From NCBI RefSeq assembly GCF_005876955.1, contig NZ_SSCL01000006.1, positions 169,830 to 233,829 of the forward strand: a stretch of 64,000 nt of DNA, written 5' to 3'. The stretch comes from Sinomonas gamaensis. Lineage in GTDB: Bacteria > Actinomycetota > Actinomycetes > Actinomycetales > Micrococcaceae. The position numbers and the translations under genes were made by a program. Below are positions 37,008 through 45,941 of the stretch, piece after piece (the first letter of the stretch is position 1; each line of letters opens with the position of its first letter). The notes beneath the pieces were generated by a model, which was given only the letters and a program-made list of their open reading frames with translations, made no database searches and was not told the DNA's origin.

Positions 37008-38327
37008 TTGAGCACGATGCGGCAGCAGCAGCCGGTCAGGGACGCGCCGGGGTGGCGCACGTGGCTGAGGGCTCTCGGCCCTGGGGTGATCACCGGATCG
37101 GCCAACGATGACCCGTCCGCCGTCGCAACTTTCGTCCAAGCCGGGGCGCTGTACGGGTACGGCATGGTCTGGACGGCGCCGGTGGTGCTGCCGCTCATGA
37201 TCACCGTCCAGGAGATGAGCGACCGCACGGCGACCGCCACCGGCGAGAGCCTTGGCGCGCTGGTCCGACGGCGCTTCGGGCCCGTGGGGCGCTTCCTGGC
37301 GGCGGTGCTCCTTGCCTGCCTCCTCGTGGCCAATGTGGTCAATGTCGCTGCGGACCTGATGGCGGTGGGTCAGGGGATGCAGCTCCTGGGGCTCGGGCTT
37401 CCGCAGGTGTGGGCTCCGATCGCGGGCATCGCCGTGGGCATCCTGCTCGTCACGGGGTCCTACCGCACGGTGGCGCGCGTCTTCACGTGGCTCTGCCTGG
37501 CACTGCTCGCCTACGTCGCCGTCGTGTTCATCGCCGGAGTCCACTGGAACGAGGTGCTCGCGGGCCTCACCTTCCAGCGGCTCGCGCCCGAGCCTCAATT
37601 CTGGGGGCTCCTCGCTGCCGTGTTCGGCACCTCAGTCTCGCCGTACCTGTTCTTCTGGGAGAGCGGACAGCGCATCGAGGAGCTCCGCATGATGCCTGAA
37701 GGCGGCGAGAACCCGCTCGCCGACCCCGATCTGCCGGACGGGCTTGCGCAGCGGCGCCGCCGCCAGCAGAAGATCGACGTCGTGGCTGGGATGACCGTCT
37801 CCACTCTCGTGATGTTCGCGGTCATCGTTGCCACCGGCGCTACCCTGGGGCAGCACCATCAGGACGTCAACACGGCGGCCGAGGCGGCGAAGGCCCTCCA
37901 ACCGCTGGCCGGGCCGCTCGCGGGGGTGATCTTCGCCCTGGGGTTCATCGGAGCGGGCCTGCTCGGCGTGCCGGTGCTGGCCTCGTCTGCATGCATCGGC
38001 CTCACCGGGCTCACGGGCAGGGACTGGGGCTTCGATCGCAGCCCCCGGAAGGCGCCCCTGTTCTACGCACTGCTGATCGTTGGCCTCGTGGTCGCCACCG
38101 TCGTGTCCATGATCTCGACCGACGCGATCGGCATGCTCGTCCTGTCCGCGACGCTCAACGCCATCGCGGCGGCCCCGTTCCTCGTTGTCCTCCTGCTCAT
38201 CGCGGGCAGCAAGCACATCATGGGCGAGCGCCGCAACAGCCCGCTCTCCAACGTTGTCGGCTGGCTTACCGCCGTGATCATGGCGGTCGCGGGCGCTTTC
38301 GCCATCTGGTCCCAGTTCGCGCATTAA
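37008..38327 (+). CDS. Nramp-family divalent metal transporter
   Basis: A 439-aa membrane protein with about 11 hydrophobic segments. The helix-1 motif reads GPGVITGSANDDPSAVATFVQAG; in canonical Mn/Fe Nramps the metal site is D-P-G-N, here DPSA, and helix 6 reads ASSACIGLTGLTG rather than the MPH motif. This places it in the divergent Nramp-related branch, so manganese may not be the substrate. TTG 37008 follows GGAGG by seven bases; an ATG three codons later is an alternative. Divergent from tmk, with tandem repeats in the promoter space. Confidence 0.85.
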   Translation: MSTMRQQQPVRDAPGWRTWLRALGPGVITGSANDDPSAVATFVQAGALYGYGMVWTAPVVLPLMITVQEMSDRTATATGESLGALVRRRFGPVGRFLAAVLLACLLVANVVNVAADLMAVGQGMQLLGLGLPQVWAPIAGIAVGILLVTGSYRTVARVFTWLCLALLAYVAVVFIAGVHWNEVLAGLTFQRLAPEPQFWGLLAAVFGTSVSPYLFFWESGQRIEELRMMPEGGENPLADPDLPDGLAQRRRRQQKIDVVAGMTVSTLVMFAVIVATGATLGQHHQDVNTAAEAAKALQPLAGPLAGVIFALGFIGAGLLGVPVLASSACIGLTGLTGRDWGFDRSPRKAPLFYALLIVGLVVATVVSMISTDAIGMLVLSATLNAIAAAPFLVVLLLIAGSKHIMGERRNSPLSNVVGWLTAVIMAVAGAFAIWSQFAH

Positions 38328-38336
38328 CCTAGGGGG

Positions 38337-39551
38337 ATGACCGACCCTAGGGGAATGACCGGCGCCTCCCAGACCGACTCCTCCACGCCCGAGTTCAGCT
38401 TTCCGCACCTCGACGCGGAGGCCCTTTCGGCGCTTTCGCCAGAGACGCTCGCGGTCGCCGCGGGGCGGCCCGAGCGCGATCACGACAGTCCGGTGAACCC
38501 GAGTGTCGTCTTCTCCTCCACGTTCGTGGGTCTCGGCGCCGTGGGGGAAGGTGCCCGCGGTTACGCCCGGTACTCCAACCCCACCTGGGAGCCGTTCGAG
38601 GAGGCGGTTGCGCGTCTCGAGGGGACGGACGTCCCCGCCCTGCTCTTCTCGTCGGGCATGGGCGCCGTCGCAGCGGCGCTCAGCCTCGTCCCGGTCGGCG
38701 GCGTGCTCGTGGCCCCGGCCCATTCCTATTCCGGAACCCTCGGACTCGCGCAGAGCAAGGGGGAGCGCGGCGAGCTTGAGCTCCGCTCCGTCGACATCGC
38801 CGACACGGACGCCGTGATCGCCGCGCTCGACGGCGCCGATCTCCTGTGGGTCGAGAGCCCGACCAATCCGATGATGGAGGTCGCCGACCTGCCCGCGCTG
38901 GTGGCGGCGGCCCGAGCGGCCGGCGCCCTCGTCGTCGTCGACAATACGTTCAGCACGCCCCTCGGCCAGCGGCCGCTCGCCGTGGGGGCCGACGTGGTCG
39001 TCCATTCCGCCACGAAGTACCTCGCGGGGCACTCGGACGTCCTCCTCGGCCTCGCGGTGACGGACGACGACGAGCTGCGCGCGCTGCTCCTCGCCCACCG
39101 CACGCTTCACGGCGCCATCGCCGGGCCCATGGAGGCTTGGCTCGGCCTTCGCGGCCTCCGCACCCTTGCCCTGCGCGTCGAGCGTTCGCAGGCGACGGCC
39201 GGCGAACTCGCCCGCCGGCTCGAGGGGCACCCCGCCGTCCGCCGCACCCGCTATCCCGGCCTCGTCTCCGACCCAGGCCACGCCCGCGCGGCCGCCCAGT
39301 TCGACGGGTTCGGCTCGATCATCAGCCTCGAGCTCGACGACGCCGCAGCCGCCGACGCGTTCGTCGCCTCCCTCGCGCTGTGGCTTCCCGCGACGTCGCT
39401 CGGCGGGGTCGAGTCGACGATCGAGCGTCGACGCCGGCACACTGCCGAGCCGCTGACCGTGCCCGAGGGGCTGGTCCGGCTGAGCGTCGGGATCGAGAAT
39501 GTCGAGGACCTGTGGGCCGACCTCGCGCAGGGACTCGACGCGCTTCTGTAG
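38337..39551 (+). CDS. Cys/Met metabolism PLP enzyme (cystathionine gamma-synthase/lyase type)
   Basis: A 404-aa aspartate-aminotransferase-fold I enzyme. YARYSNPTWEPFEEAVARLEG (PLP-phosphate Tyr/Arg), LLFSSGMGAVAAAL, WVESPTNPMMEVADL, VVDNTFSTPLGQRPL, and the PLP lysine in VHSATKYLAGHSDVLLG are all clear. The C-terminus SLGGVESTIERR is typical. It transforms sulfur amino acids; sequence alone does not decide between gamma-synthase and gamma-lyase activity. ATG 38337 lies 9 bp after the Nramp stop, suggesting one transcript. Confidence 0.87.
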   Translation: MTDPRGMTGASQTDSSTPEFSFPHLDAEALSALSPETLAVAAGRPERDHDSPVNPSVVFSSTFVGLGAVGEGARGYARYSNPTWEPFEEAVARLEGTDVPALLFSSGMGAVAAALSLVPVGGVLVAPAHSYSGTLGLAQSKGERGELELRSVDIADTDAVIAALDGADLLWVESPTNPMMEVADLPALVAAARAAGALVVVDNTFSTPLGQRPLAVGADVVVHSATKYLAGHSDVLLGLAVTDDDELRALLLAHRTLHGAIAGPMEAWLGLRGLRTLALRVERSQATAGELARRLEGHPAVRRTRYPGLVSDPGHARAAAQFDGFGSIISLELDDAAAADAFVASLALWLPATSLGGVESTIERRRRHTAEPLTVPEGLVRLSVGIENVEDLWADLAQGLDALL

Positions 39552-39560
39552 GCTGGAGCT

Positions 39561-39869
39561 GTGAGCGGCCGATTTCTCATTGCCTACATCGACATCATCG
39601 TCGGGTACATCATCTCTTTCCTGTGCCTGGCGATCTCGCTGTGGGCCTTCATCGACTGCACCACGCGCAAGGGCCCGGCGTTCGAGGCCGGCTTCAAGCG
39701 CACCAAGGGCTTCTGGCTCGGTGTGACCGGCGCAGCCGTGTTCGTCGGCCTCCTCTCCATCATCAGCCCTATTAGCCCCATGTTCGGGCCGAGCCTCTTC
39801 AACCTCGCCGCCGTGACCGCGGCGGGGGTGTACCTGGCCGACGTGCGGCCCTCCGTCTCGTCCCGCTGA
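39561..39869 (+). CDS. DUF2516 small membrane protein
   Basis: A 102-aa protein with three hydrophobic helices (IVGYIISFLCLAISLWAFID, FWLGVTGAAVFVGLLSII, FNLAAVTAAGVYLADV). Pattern WAFIDC...AF..A.KRTK.FWL is that of the actinobacterial DUF2516 family. GTG start 9 bp after the preceding stop; followed 4 bp later by a methyltransferase start, so the three genes look like one operon. Function unknown. Confidence 0.82.
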   Translation: MSGRFLIAYIDIIVGYIISFLCLAISLWAFIDCTTRKGPAFEAGFKRTKGFWLGVTGAAVFVGLLSIISPISPMFGPSLFNLAAVTAAGVYLADVRPSVSSR

Positions 39870-39873
39870 GCGG

Positions 39874-40698
39874 GTGGTCCAGAAGGCGAGCCCCATCCGG
39901 GCCACCCGTGGCGGCCCCGTAGGGAACGTCACGCGGGGGACCACTAACCCCAACCGGATGCGCCGCGTGGACCGCTGGATCATTGGGGCGCAGGCCCGCA
40001 GGCTCCGATCATTCCCCGCCTCGCCGCTCGCCGTCGACCTCGGCTACGGCGCCTCGCCGGCCACCGCCGTCGAGCTCTTCGAGCGCCTGCGCACCGCTCG
40101 GGCTGACTTCCGCCTCGTGGGCGTCGAGATCGAGCCGGGCCGGGTCGAGGCCGCGAAGCCCCTTGAGCGCGAGGGCCTCGAGTTCCGCCTCGGCGGCTTC
40201 GAGCTGCCGGTCGACGGCGCCCCCGCCCTGGTCCGTGCGTTCAACGTCCTGCGACAGTACGAGGAGGACGACGTCCCCGCCATCTGGGACCTCGTCCGCT
40301 CCCGGCTTGCGCCGGGCGGCCTGTTCGTCGAGGGGACGTGCGATGAGATCGGCCGCCGCGCCGCTTGGGTGGCGCTCGACGGCGACGGGCCCCAGACGCT
40401 CTCCGTGGCCCTGCGCTTCGGCTCGTTCGAGCGCCCCTCGGACGTCGCCGAGCGCCTCCCGAAAGCGCTCATCCACCGGAACGTCCCGGGCGAGCCGGTT
40501 CATGAGTTCCTCCGCGCGCTCGACGCCGCGTGGCTGTCCGCGGCGCCGCTTGCCTCCTTCGGCAACCGGCAACGCTGGATCGCGATGGCGCGGACGCTTC
40601 GCAGCGACGGGTGGCCCGTCCGGCACGGCCCGGCTCGGTGGCGGCTCGGGGAGCTGACCGTGGGGTGGGAGTCGGTCGCGCCCCGCGTCATGGACTGA
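39874..40698 (+). CDS. Class I SAM-dependent methyltransferase
   Basis: A 274-aa protein. The SAM-binding core reads LAVDLGYGASPATAVEL (motif I), VGVEIEPGRVEAA (acidic ribose-binding position), and VRAFNVLRQYEEDDVPAIWD. GTG 39874 begins directly after the DUF2516 gene. Substrate is unknown. The N-terminal ~30 residues are basic (RMRRVDRWIIGAQARRLR), which might contact nucleic acid, but that is speculation. Confidence 0.78.
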   Translation: MVQKASPIRATRGGPVGNVTRGTTNPNRMRRVDRWIIGAQARRLRSFPASPLAVDLGYGASPATAVELFERLRTARADFRLVGVEIEPGRVEAAKPLEREGLEFRLGGFELPVDGAPALVRAFNVLRQYEEDDVPAIWDLVRSRLAPGGLFVEGTCDEIGRRAAWVALDGDGPQTLSVALRFGSFERPSDVAERLPKALIHRNVPGEPVHEFLRALDAAWLSAAPLASFGNRQRWIAMARTLRSDGWPVRHGPARWRLGELTVGWESVAPRVMD

Positions 40699-40731
40699 GT
40701 CGCGCCCGATTCCGCCCGATAGCATGAGTCC

Positions 40732-41478
40732 ATGACTTACACCCTGATCCTGCTGCGCCATGGGCACAGCGAATGGAACGCCAAGAACCTCTTCACGGGC
40801 TGGGTCGATGTTGATCTCAACGACCAGGGGCGCGAAGAGGCTCGGCGCGGCGGCGAGCTGCTCGCCGAGAAGGGGCTGCTGCCGGACATCCTCTACACGT
40901 CCCGTCTCAAGCGCGCGATCAACACCGCGAACATCGCGCTCGACGAGGCCGACCGCGGATGGATCGACGTCAAGCGCTCCTGGCGCCTCAACGAGCGCCA
41001 CTACGGCGCGCTGCAGGGCAAGGACAAGGCCCAGACCCTCGCGGAGTTCGGCGAGGAGCAGTTCATGGAGTGGCGCCGCTCGTACGACGTCCCGCCGCCC
41101 CCTCTCGCTGACGACTCCGAGTTCTCGCAGGTCGGAGACCCCCGTTACGCCGACCTCGGCGACGACATTCCGCGGACCGAGTGCCTCAAGGACGTCCTCG
41201 AGCGTCTCCTCCCGTACTGGGAGTCGGAGATCAAGGGCGATCTCACGGCGGGCAAGGTCGTTCTCGTCACCGCGCATGGCAACTCGCTCCGGGCGCTCGT
41301 GAAGCACCTCGACGGCATCAGCGACGAGGACATCGCGGGCCTCAACATCCCCACCGGCATCCCGCTCGTCTACGAGCTCGACGAGGACTTCAAGCCGACG
41401 AACCCGGGCGGCACGTACCTCGACCCGGATGCGGCAGCTGCCTCGATCGAGGCCGTCAAGAACCAAGGCAAGAAGTAG
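40732..41478 (+). CDS. gpmA: 2,3-bisphosphoglycerate-dependent phosphoglycerate mutase
   Basis: A 248-aa glycolytic mutase. Phosphohistidine motif [32 protein letters not shown], acidic catalytic [23 protein letters not shown] and second His in [15 protein letters not shown] are intact. Length is standard. Interconverts 3- and 2-phosphoglycerate. Confidence 0.97.
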   Translation: MTYTLILLRHGHSEWNAKNLFTGWVDVDLNDQGREEARRGGELLAEKGLLPDILYTSRLKRAINTANIALDEADRGWIDVKRSWRLNERHYGALQGKDKAQTLAEFGEEQFMEWRRSYDVPPPPLADDSEFSQVGDPRYADLGDDIPRTECLKDVLERLLPYWESEIKGDLTAGKVVLVTAHGNSLRALVKHLDGISDEDIAGLNIPTGIPLVYELDEDFKPTNPGGTYLDPDAAAASIEAVKNQGKK

Positions 41479-41484
41479 AAAACA

Positions 41485-41536
41485 GTTGCGCCGTCACCTC
41501 CGCAGGGTGTGCACCCTGCGGACGTGACGGCGCAAC
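41485..41536. terminator. Large bidirectional hairpin between gpmA and phoU
   Basis: GTTGCGCCGTCAC (41485-41497) pairs with GTGACGGCGCAAC (41524-41536). After a two-base mismatch, CCGCAGGGTG pairs with CACCCTGCGG around a TG loop, giving 23 pairs. It lies between two convergent genes. The left arm recurs at 23342-23366, so this may be a captured dispersed palindrome acting as terminator. Confidence 0.75.
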
Positions 41537-41550
41537 GTGAGGTTGGGGCG

Positions 41551-42210
41551 TCAGTTGGACGTCATATCCCCGTCCCACTCGCCCGTGACGAGATAGGACA
41601 CCTTGCGGGCAACCGACACGCCGTGGTCGGCGAAACGCTCGAAGTAGCGGCTCGCGAGCGCGGCATCCACGGCAAGGGCGGGGGAGCCGGTCCACGATGG
41701 GTCCGCGATCGTGCGGAAGACGCTCGCGTGGAGGTCGTCGATGTCCGCGTTGTCGCCCTGGATCTTCGCGACAAGGGAGAGGTCGTGGGTAGCGAGCAGT
41801 TCCGCGACGTGGGCGATGATCTGCTTGTCGAGCTCCGCCATCCGCTGGAAGGTGCGCGCGAGGGGCGCGGGCACGGCGCTCTCCGGGTAGCGGAGGCGCG
41901 CGAGCTGGGCGATGTGGCGCGCAAGGTCGCCCATCCGCTCGAGGGACGCGCTCATCCGCAGGGAGCCCACTAGCGTGCGGAGGTCGCTCGCGACCGGGCC
42001 CTGCAGGGCGAGGATGTCGATCGCCCGCTCGTCGAGCGCGGTCTGACGGAAGTCGATGCGCGCGTCCTCGGCGATGACCTCCTGCGCGAGGTCGACGTCC
42101 GCGTTCTCGAAGGACTCCACGGCCTTGTCCAACGCGGCCGCGACGAGCTGTGCGATCTCGACCAGCTCGTCGTGGACAGACTTGAGTTCTTCTTGGAATA
42201 CCTTGCGCAC
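41551..42210 (-). CDS. phoU: Phosphate transport system regulator PhoU
   Basis: A 219-aa helical protein with two PhoU repeats (ERMGDLARHIAQLARL and SRYFERFADHGVSVARKV, both with the E-R-x-G/A-D metal-binding pattern). It damps Pst uptake and signalling to the SenX3-RegX3 pair, which is encoded divergently just across a PHO box. Starts MRKVFQEELKSVHDEL, the common actinobacterial N-terminus. Confidence 0.95.
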   Translation of the reverse strand: MRKVFQEELKSVHDELVEIAQLVAAALDKAVESFENADVDLAQEVIAEDARIDFRQTALDERAIDILALQGPVASDLRTLVGSLRMSASLERMGDLARHIAQLARLRYPESAVPAPLARTFQRMAELDKQIIAHVAELLATHDLSLVAKIQGDNADIDDLHASVFRTIADPSWTGSPALAVDAALASRYFERFADHGVSVARKVSYLVTGEWDGDMTSN

Positions 42211-42295
42211 GGCGGTGTCCTCCCATTCCGTCAGGCTCTGTGGGCGCTCCGACTCGTCACACTCTCAGCGGCAGATGAATAGTTGACCGCCCTTG

Positions 42296-42314
42296 GGTGA
42301 ACGATACGTGAACC
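42296..42314 (-). promoter_or_regulatory. PHO box in the phoU/senX3 divergent promoter
   Basis: On the minus strand GGTTCACGTATCGTTCACC has two direct GTTCAC repeats starting 11 bp apart, matching the PHO-box layout of actinobacterial phosphate regulators. It lies 86 bp upstream of phoU and 60 bp upstream of senX3. Confidence 0.7.
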
Positions 42315-42373
42315 GGCCCCTCATGGCGGCAAACTACGGCAGCTGGCCCAGTCCCGAGCCCTAAGCTAAAGGA

Positions 42374-43555
42374 GTGGATCCTCTCGTCGTCGGCATCGTG
42401 GCGGGTCTTCTCGGCCTGTCCTTCGGGGCATTCGGCGTCCTCGCGTTCCGGGCGAGCGAGAGGCAGCGCGCCCTCCTGGAGGGCTCCCCGGGGGAAGTCT
42501 CCTTCCCGGAGGGGGCGGCCGACGTCCTCGCGGTCCTCGGCAAGGCGTTCGTCGTCGTCGACGCGATCGACAGCGTGGTGCGCGCCAGCCCCGCAGCCTA
42601 CGCGTACGGCCTCGTCCGCGGGCACACGGTTGTCCACCGCGAGCTTCTCCAGATGACGGCGAAGGTGCGGGGGAACGGAGTGGTGATCGAGCAGCAGCTC
42701 GAGCTCCCCCGCGGTCCGATCGGCCAGGGCTCCATCATCGTCCAGGTCCGGGCGGCGATGCTCGGCGAGGAATACATCCTGCTCCTCGCGGACGACCGCA
42801 CGGAGATCACGCGGACAGAACGGATCCGCAACGACTTCGTGGCGAACGTCTCCCACGAGCTCAAGACGCCTGTCGGCGCAATCTCACTCCTCGCAGAGGC
42901 GCTCGAGGCGAGTCCCGACGACGAGGACGCGGTGCGCCGATTCGCCCAGCGCATGCGCAAGGAGTCGAGCCGTCTGGCAGCCCTCGTCCAGGACATCATC
43001 GAGCTCTCCCGGCTCCAAGGCGCGGACATCGTGCACCAGGGCAAGGACGTCGACGTCAACGAGGTCGTGGCGGAAGCCGTGGACCGCTCGCGGCTCGCGG
43101 CCGAGGCGAAGGGGATTTCCGTCGTCGTCGGCGGTTCGAGCCAGCACAAGGTCTTCGGCGACCCGGACTTGCTGGTGAACGCCTTCCGCAATCTCATCGA
43201 CAACGCGATCCGCTACTCGCCGTCGAACACCAAGGTGGGGATCGGGATCAAGGACAAGGACGGCCTCGTCTCGGTGTCCGTCGCGGATCAGGGCGAGGGT
43301 CTCAAGCCCGAGGATCAGGATCGGGTGTTCGAGCGCTTCTACCGCGTGGACGCCGCGCGGTCCCGACAGACGGGCGGCACGGGCCTGGGCCTGAGCATCG
43401 TCAAGCACGTGGTGGAGAACCACGGCGGCGAGGTCACCGTGTGGTCGCAGCTCGGCAAGGGGTCGACTTTCACGGTGCGGCTGCCCGAGATGGAGCAGGA
43501 CCAAGAACGGCAAAACGGGGCCGCGCGGCCCCCCGAGCAAGGAGCAATGGCTTGA
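42374..43555 (+). CDS. senX3: Sensor histidine kinase SenX3
   Basis: A 393-aa kinase. One or two N-terminal transmembrane segments (PLVVGIVAGLLGLSFGAFG), a PAS-like region (~50-140), H box NDFVANVSHELKTPVGAIS with the phospho-accepting His, N box FRNLIDNAIRYSP, G boxes VADQGEGLKP and TGGTGLGLSIVKHVV. Starts with GTG 42374. Its stop overlaps the regX3 start as TTGA. Senses phosphate status with PhoU/Pst. Confidence 0.94.
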   Translation: MDPLVVGIVAGLLGLSFGAFGVLAFRASERQRALLEGSPGEVSFPEGAADVLAVLGKAFVVVDAIDSVVRASPAAYAYGLVRGHTVVHRELLQMTAKVRGNGVVIEQQLELPRGPIGQGSIIVQVRAAMLGEEYILLLADDRTEITRTERIRNDFVANVSHELKTPVGAISLLAEALEASPDDEDAVRRFAQRMRKESSRLAALVQDIIELSRLQGADIVHQGKDVDVNEVVAEAVDRSRLAAEAKGISVVVGGSSQHKVFGDPDLLVNAFRNLIDNAIRYSPSNTKVGIGIKDKDGLVSVSVADQGEGLKPEDQDRVFERFYRVDAARSRQTGGTGLGLSIVKHVVENHGGEVTVWSQLGKGSTFTVRLPEMEQDQERQNGAARPPEQGAMA

Positions 43556-44232
43556 GCAGGATCCTGATCGTGGAGGACGAAGAGTCGTTCAGCGACCCCC
43601 TCTCATTCCTCCTCGGCAAGGAGGGCTACGAGGTGGAGGTCGTGGACAACGGCACCGAGGCGCTCGTGGAGTTCGACCGGAACGGCGCGGACCTCGTGCT
43701 TCTGGACCTGCAGCTTCCCGGCACCCCGGGGACCGAGGTCTGCCGCCAGCTGCGCCAGCGCTCCAACGTCCCCGTGATCATGCTCACCGCCAAGGACTCG
43801 GAGATCGACAAGGTCGTGGGCCTCGAGCTCGGCGCCGACGACTACGTCACCAAGCCGTACTCCTCCCGCGAACTCGTGGCCCGCGTGCGCGCGGTGCTGC
43901 GGCGGCACGGCGAGCCCGAGGAGCTCATCTCCTCGACCGTCCAGGCCGGCCCAGTGCGCATGGACGTCGAACGGCACGTGGTGAGCGTCGACGGCGAGCA
44001 GGTGGCGCTCCCGCTCAAGGAATTCGAGCTCCTCGAGATGCTGCTTCGCAACTCCGGACGCGTGCTCACCCGTGGCCAGCTCATCGATCGCGTGTGGGGC
44101 TCGGACTACGTGGGCGACACCAAGACGCTCGACGTCCACGTCAAGCGGCTGCGGAGCAAGATCGAGCCTGACCCCTCGAACCCGCGCTACCTCGTGACCG
44201 TCCGCGGGCTCGGCTACAAATTCGAGCCCTGA
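43552..44232 (+). CDS. regX3: Response regulator RegX3
   Basis: A 226-aa OmpR-type regulator. Receiver: ILIVEDEESF acid pair, phospho-acceptor in LVLLDLQLPGTPG, VIMLTAKDSE, DDYVTKPYSSRELVARV. DNA-binding wing: LTRGQLIDRVWGSDYVGDTKT, VHVKRLRSKIEPDPSNPRYLVTV ending GYKFEP. TTG 43552 (AAGGAG eight bases upstream) overlaps the senX3 stop; no other start fits the conserved N-terminus. Activates phosphate-starvation genes via PHO-type boxes. Confidence 0.94.
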   Translation: MSRILIVEDEESFSDPLSFLLGKEGYEVEVVDNGTEALVEFDRNGADLVLLDLQLPGTPGTEVCRQLRQRSNVPVIMLTAKDSEIDKVVGLELGADDYVTKPYSSRELVARVRAVLRRHGEPEELISSTVQAGPVRMDVERHVVSVDGEQVALPLKEFELLEMLLRNSGRVLTRGQLIDRVWGSDYVGDTKTLDVHVKRLRSKIEPDPSNPRYLVTVRGLGYKFEP

Positions 44233-44258
44233 GCCCCCATCGACTGCCAGAACGACGA

Positions 44259-44290
44259 CGGCCGCTCGCCCCGGGAGGGGCGAGCGGCCG
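44259..44290. terminator. Perfect 14-bp hairpin between regX3 and the lipoprotein gene
   Basis: CGGCCGCTCGCCCC (44259-44272) pairs exactly with GGGGCGAGCGGCCG (44277-44290) around GGGA. It lies 27 bp after regX3 and would serve both convergent genes. No T run follows on either side. Confidence 0.75.
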
Positions 44291-44298
44291 GCACGGTG

Positions 44299-44943
44299 GC
44301 GTGAACCCCAGTGGGTCGCCGAAGCAGAGGGGGTTGCCGACGCGCTCGAGGACGAAGAGGCGCTCGACGATGCCGATGCGCTGGAGGATCCCGAAGCGCT
44401 CGACGATGCAGATGCGCTCGAGGACGACGAAGCGCTGGCCGAGGACGTCGGCAGGAACTGCCGGTACTCCTCGAGCGTGCCGTCGAGGACGGGGATCTTC
44501 ACGGTCTGGTTCGACGAGCCCGCCGAGACCTGGACGTCCACGAGTGAACCGGGGACGCCGCCGACGTGGGAGAAGGTGACCGGGGTGGACCCTTCGAGGT
44601 GGACGTTGCCGTTCTTGGGAACGGTCACCGTGACCGGGCTCGAGTTCGCGGTCGACAGCGAGACGGTGAGGTCCTGGGACGACGTGTTGTACAGGGAGCC
44701 GATGAGGCGGCCAGCGGCGTCAGGGCCCGGCGTCGTCGCCGAACCGCTCTTGCCGGAGGAGACGATGAGCACGTTGCGCAGCTGCAGGGAACCGACGTCG
44801 GCGCGGACGCCGTCGGAGGCCGAGTACTGGATGGACGTCTGCTGCGGGTTGATATATCCGCAGCCGGTGGCCGTCAGCAGGCCCACGCCGAGAGCGGCTG
44901 CGAGGGCAACGCGCGCGGCGGGGGTCGAAGCAGTGAAACGCAC
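44299..44943 (-). CDS. Putative lipoprotein with Ser/Ala-rich C-terminus (3' end unclear)
   Basis: GTG 44943 after AGGAGCGAGCT begins RFTASTPAARVALAAALG with lipobox TATGC. The ~150-aa mature part (VLIVSSGKSGSATTPGPDAAG, LIGSLYNTSSQDLTVSL, TFSHVGGVPGSLVDVQVSAG) resembles LpqE-type actinobacterial lipoproteins. It then becomes SASASSSSSA repeats. The frame has no stop until 43603, running through the hairpin and antisense to all of regX3's end; a one-base shift would end it at 44214. The coordinate given marks the supported coding part only. A frameshift in the repeats is likely. Confidence 0.7.
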
Positions 44944-45188
44944 AGCTCGCTCCTGTAGATGGGTGGAAGAGGTCTGGTCGCCCCTAGCGTAGCCCGAATT
45001 TCGACAGATCGTAGATTCCGCGACACCCGTGAGGGTGACGTGAAGCACTTTCTTGATGGTTCGTCAAGCCCTGCCGAGGCCACCGAGAAACCGCTCTCCC
45101 GCGTCATTCCGCCGATCGCGGGGCCTCCCTCGGCCGGGCTGCAGCGGCAACCGTGATAGACTGATCAGCGGGAAAGGGGAATGTCCAC

Positions 45189-45671
45189 ATGGTTTTTGAG
45201 GTTGGCGAGACGGTTGTTTACCCCCACCACGGTGCAGCCAAGATCGAAGAGATCAAAATGCGCACTATCAAGGGCGAAGAGAAGATGTATCTCAAGCTCA
45301 AAGTGGCCCAGGGTGATCTGACGATTGAAGTACCAGCTGAAAACGTGGACCTCGTTGGCGTCCGTGACGTTGTGGGCAAGGAAGGCCTCGAGCATGTGTT
45401 CGATGTCCTCCGTGCCGAATTCACGGAAGAGCCCACGAACTGGTCCCGCCGCTACAAGGCCAACCTCGAGAAGCTCGCCTCCGGCGATGTGATCAAGGTT
45501 GCCGAGGTCGTCCGCGACCTGTGGCGTCGCGATCAGGACCGCGGCCTGTCCGCGGGTGAGAAGCGCATGCTGGCCAAGGCTCGGCAGATCCTCATCTCCG
45601 AGCTGGCTTTGGCGGAGAAGACGGATGAGGAGCAGGCAGCGAGCGTCCTCGACGAGGTTCTCGCGTCCTGA
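45189..45671 (+). CDS. carD: CarD-family transcriptional regulator
   Basis: A 160-aa protein, near the size of mycobacterial CarD. The N-terminal RNA-polymerase-interacting domain ([40 protein letters not shown]) is followed by the helical DNA-binding part with the wedge Trp in [19 protein letters not shown]. It stabilises open promoter complexes, notably at rRNA promoters. Monocistronic: long upstream region and a strong terminator after it. Confidence 0.95.
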   Translation: MVFEVGETVVYPHHGAAKIEEIKMRTIKGEEKMYLKLKVAQGDLTIEVPAENVDLVGVRDVVGKEGLEHVFDVLRAEFTEEPTNWSRRYKANLEKLASGDVIKVAEVVRDLWRRDQDRGLSAGEKRMLAKARQILISELALAEKTDEEQAASVLDEVLAS

Positions 45672-45685
45672 ACCCAGGCTCTACG

Positions 45686-45717
45686 AAGCCCCCGCAGCGT
45701 CGCTGCGGGGGCTTTTT
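45686..45717 (+). terminator. Strong intrinsic terminator after carD
   Basis: AAGCCCCCGCAGC and GCTGCGGGGGCTT pair perfectly around GTC, followed by TTT. It begins 15 bp past the carD stop. The 220 bp from here to ispDF show no further feature. Confidence 0.93.
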
Positions 45718-45941
45718 GGTGCCCTGCCGGGGCCCCTCGGGCGATCTCCCCAGCTTCATGACCGTCCTCCCCAGCTCTTCTGCCTCCTTCCCCGACTCCT
45801 GCCAACCGGCCTCAGTGATCTCGCGGCAAGGCAAGGAAGCTGCGACGCCGTGGCCCGTAAACGTGGGGAGGGCGGCGCAGAACCTGGGGAGGACGGCAGG
45901 AAGCCACGGAAGGACGCGCGCCTGACGTTAGGCTTGACGCC

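Noticed and set aside
44330..44460. Short-period repeats resembling a CRISPR or minisatellite array
   Set aside because: The periodicity comes from Ser/Ala codons of the lipoprotein tail; there are no unique spacers or palindromic repeats of CRISPR size.
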